Program-made: the position numbers and the translations under genes
Source: Candidatus Uhrbacteria bacterium
GTDB lineage: Bacteria; Patescibacteriota; Patescibacteriia; 2-12-FULL-60-25
Direction of reading: 5' to 3'
Assembly (NCBI GenBank): GCA_014728435.1
Contig: WJLP01000091.1
Location: 1 to 22,446 of the forward strand
Length of the DNA stretch: 22,446 nt
Part shown: one piece after another, positions 20,833 through 22,446 of the stretch
Layout of the letters: every line of letters starts with the position of its first letter
Numbering within the stretch: the first letter of the stretch is position 1
The notes under the pieces: generated by a model
Told to the model about the DNA's origin: nothing
The model's input: the letters and a program-made list of their open reading frames with translations, nothing else
Databases searched by the model: none

Positions 20833-22446
20833 ATGAAACTGCGCAAAATCCTCATCGCCTTCGCGATCCTGGCAAGCCTAAGCATCATAGGCGGCGGTTT
20901 TGTCGCGCCCGCGGCAGCTCAAGTCGATACCGGCTTAAACGCGGTCGGCCAAACCGTCCAGCTCCCCGATACCGATCCGCGCATAATTGCCGCGCGTCTT
21001 ATAAACATAGTACTCGGCTTTTTGGGCGTAGTGCTTTTGGTCATCATCCTCTACGCCGGATTTTTATGGATGACTGCCGGTGGCGATGCGGCCAAAGTGG
21101 ACAAAGCCAAAGCCTGGCTCAGAAACGGCATTATCGGCGTCATCATCATCCTGCTTTCCTGGGCCATTGCGTCATTTATCATCAATTCTCTCATTAATGC
21201 CGCTACCGGAGGCCCCGGAGGAGCGGGTGGCACCGGCCCCGGCGGAGGTCCGGGTGGCGGCTTTGGTCCGGGTGGGGGCGATGTTTTCCGCATCATGGCT
21301 AAAAGCCCTGAAGGTTCTGTCGGCAATGCTGATCTGGTAATCAGAATCCTCTTTAACAGAGATATCGACGAAACCACACTTGATGCATTTACCATAAGTC
21401 CTCAGGTAAGCGGTGTTTGGGAGGTGGATCCATCCAATTCCAAGCGAGTTATCTTTACGCCTTCCGACCCTTGCCCCGGCGCACCGCAGAAAACCTGCTT
21501 TGCCTTTGACGCTCAATATGAAGTTTCCGTCACCACGGATCTAAGATCAACTAACAATCTGCAATTACGCTGTGGCGGTTTCTATCCTGACTGTACTTTT
21601 AGCTTCACATCCGGAAATACTGTAGATAACCAATCTCCCGATGTGGATATCTTAAATCTCTACAATGGCAAGAGCGTTCCCATTAACACAGCGGTAGAAG
21701 TTTTGGCTCGCGCGAGCGATGATATTGGCGTCTCGGGCATGGAATGGGAAGAGGGCGGTCAAACCTTCCATAGCGACGGCCCTCTCCAGTCACCATCGCC
21801 GCAAACTTTTGAATCATCCGGCTTTTGGGATACTGTGGGCAAAACACCCAAACAATCTTATACCATAACTGTTTCCGGTACTGATTTGGATACCAATACC
21901 GGTTCCGAATCCGTCGACATAGTCGTTTTGGCCGAACATTGTTTCGATAATTTGCAAAACCAAGACGAAACCGGAGTCGACTGCGGCGGCGCGGATTGCC
22001 TTGCTTGTTCGGGCGGCGCCTGCCAATCCAACAGCCAGTGCGCTTCCGGCCTTTGCGTGGGCGGAGTCTGCGTGGAACAACCCGTCATAACCGACGTCAA
22101 ACCCATCTCCGGCGACGTGGGAACCTATGTTTCCATCTGGGGCGACAACTTCGGTGACACGGGCGAAGTCGCCTTTCTGGGCCCGCCCGAAATTACGGCT
22201 CAAGCCCCCCAAGCCTGTGTCGCGGCCGGCGCCACCACCTGGTCTGAAAATTACGTTTTGGTCGAAGTTCCTCAAGGCGCGGTCACCGGCCCCATTCGCC
22301 TCACAAACGGCAACAGCAACCTTTCCGACCAAACCGACGACGCTCTGGGTCCCGAATTCACTTATACTCTCACAAACGAACAAATTCCCGGCCTTTGCGC
22401 CGCCACCCCCGATCAAGGTACGCCGGGCACTGACGTTTCTTTAGAC
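20833..22446 (+). CDS. Pilin-module surface protein with Ig-like, Cys-rich and IPT/TIG domains (partial, C-terminus outside window)
   Basis: 538 residues are visible with no stop, so the gene runs off the window. A signal peptide (1-29, AAA before Q30) is followed by the pilin-like module (about 50-123; ILYAGFLWMTAGGDAAKVDK, then WLRNGIIGVIIILLSWAI). A Gly/Pro linker is at 125-149. An SbsA/Big_5-like domain spans about 155-260, and a second Ig-like domain about 265-368. Then comes a Cys-rich segment: CFDNLQNQDETGVDCGG (370-386) and CQSNSQCASGLCVGGVC (397-413). An IPT/TIG domain (416-512, PVITDVKPISGDVGTYVSIW) is followed by the beginning of another (GLCAATPDQGTPGTDVSLD, 520-538). The start is 4 bases after the previous stop. 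Adhesion or carbohydrate binding is typical for IPT and Ig-like domains, but no ligand is known here. No start codon farther upstream fits. Confidence 0.82.
   Translation, partial: MKLRKILIAFAILASLSIIGGGFVAPAAAQVDTGLNAVGQTVQLPDTDPRIIAARLINIVLGFLGVVLLVIILYAGFLWMTAGGDAAKVDKAKAWLRNGIIGVIIILLSWAIASFIINSLINAATGGPGGAGGTGPGGGPGGGFGPGGGDVFRIMAKSPEGSVGNADLVIRILFNRDIDETTLDAFTISPQVSGVWEVDPSNSKRVIFTPSDPCPGAPQKTCFAFDAQYEVSVTTDLRSTNNLQLRCGGFYPDCTFSFTSGNTVDNQSPDVDILNLYNGKSVPINTAVEVLARASDDIGVSGMEWEEGGQTFHSDGPLQSPSPQTFESSGFWDTVGKTPKQSYTITVSGTDLDTNTGSESVDIVVLAEHCFDNLQNQDETGVDCGGADCLACSGGACQSNSQCASGLCVGGVCVEQPVITDVKPISGDVGTYVSIWGDNFGDTGEVAFLGPPEITAQAPQACVAAGATTWSENYVLVEVPQGAVTGPIRLTNGNSNLSDQTDDALGPEFTYTLTNEQIPGLCAATPDQGTPGTDVSLD

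Overview
The window most likely comes from a Candidate Phyla Radiation bacterium (Patescibacteria, Parcubacteria-like). This is inferred from gene content: a run of type IV-secretion-pilin-like proteins fused to Ig-like surface domains, a C-rich CxDN...ETxxDCGG segment, a 75-residue basic bS21, small conserved hypotheticals and a DUF3048 protein. The base composition is moderate (about half GC). TGA is used as a normal stop (8928-8930, 17487-17489, 20450-20452), so Gracilibacteria/Absconditabacteria-type recoding is not in use. No tRNA, rRNA, CRISPR array or intact insertion sequence was seen.

Layout. 1-2024: a DUF4230-like membrane-anchored protein (minus strand, cut by the window edge) diverges from an MFS permease (plus), whose roughly 220-nt structured leader ends in an intrinsic terminator. 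2025-5094: a tandem-Nudix protein and gyrB, both minus. 5116-6041: about 925 bases without a protein gene. They hold the gyrB promoter, a cluster of short palindromic repeats, a candidate structured non-coding RNA of about 470 nt with its own strong promoter and terminator (minus), a small direct-repeat cluster, and the promoter and palindrome upstream of a histidine phosphatase. 6042-9303: histidine phosphatase, a single-pass membrane protein, RodA/FtsW and a small zinc-ribbon protein. 9395-12607: bL25 (CTC type), a DUF3048 lipoprotein-like protein and MurA. 12604-13482: PrmC on the minus strand, converging on murA with overlapping stop codons and carrying two perfect DnaA-box 9-mers inside its coding sequence. 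13583-15441: two unrecognised genes. 15523-17489: signal peptidase I and HisRS. 17690-18428: bS21 and a GatB/YqeY-domain protein. 18515-22446: three consecutive pilin-like genes, the last one cut by the window edge.

How it fits together. Most genes are housekeeping: cell wall (MurA, RodA), translation (HisRS, bL25, bS21, PrmC), DNA topology (GyrB) and protein export (signal peptidase I). The last 4 kb is a cell-surface locus. All three of its proteins share one signal-peptide plus two-helix pilin module, and two of them carry large beta-sandwich ectodomains, so the locus looks like a surface filament or secretion-channel assembly. A recurring feature is that many promoters place the predicted transcription start at or within about 6 nt of the start codon. 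These near-leaderless genes are mixed with genes that have a clear Shine-Dalgarno site.

All calls rest on reading the sequence. No database search was run.
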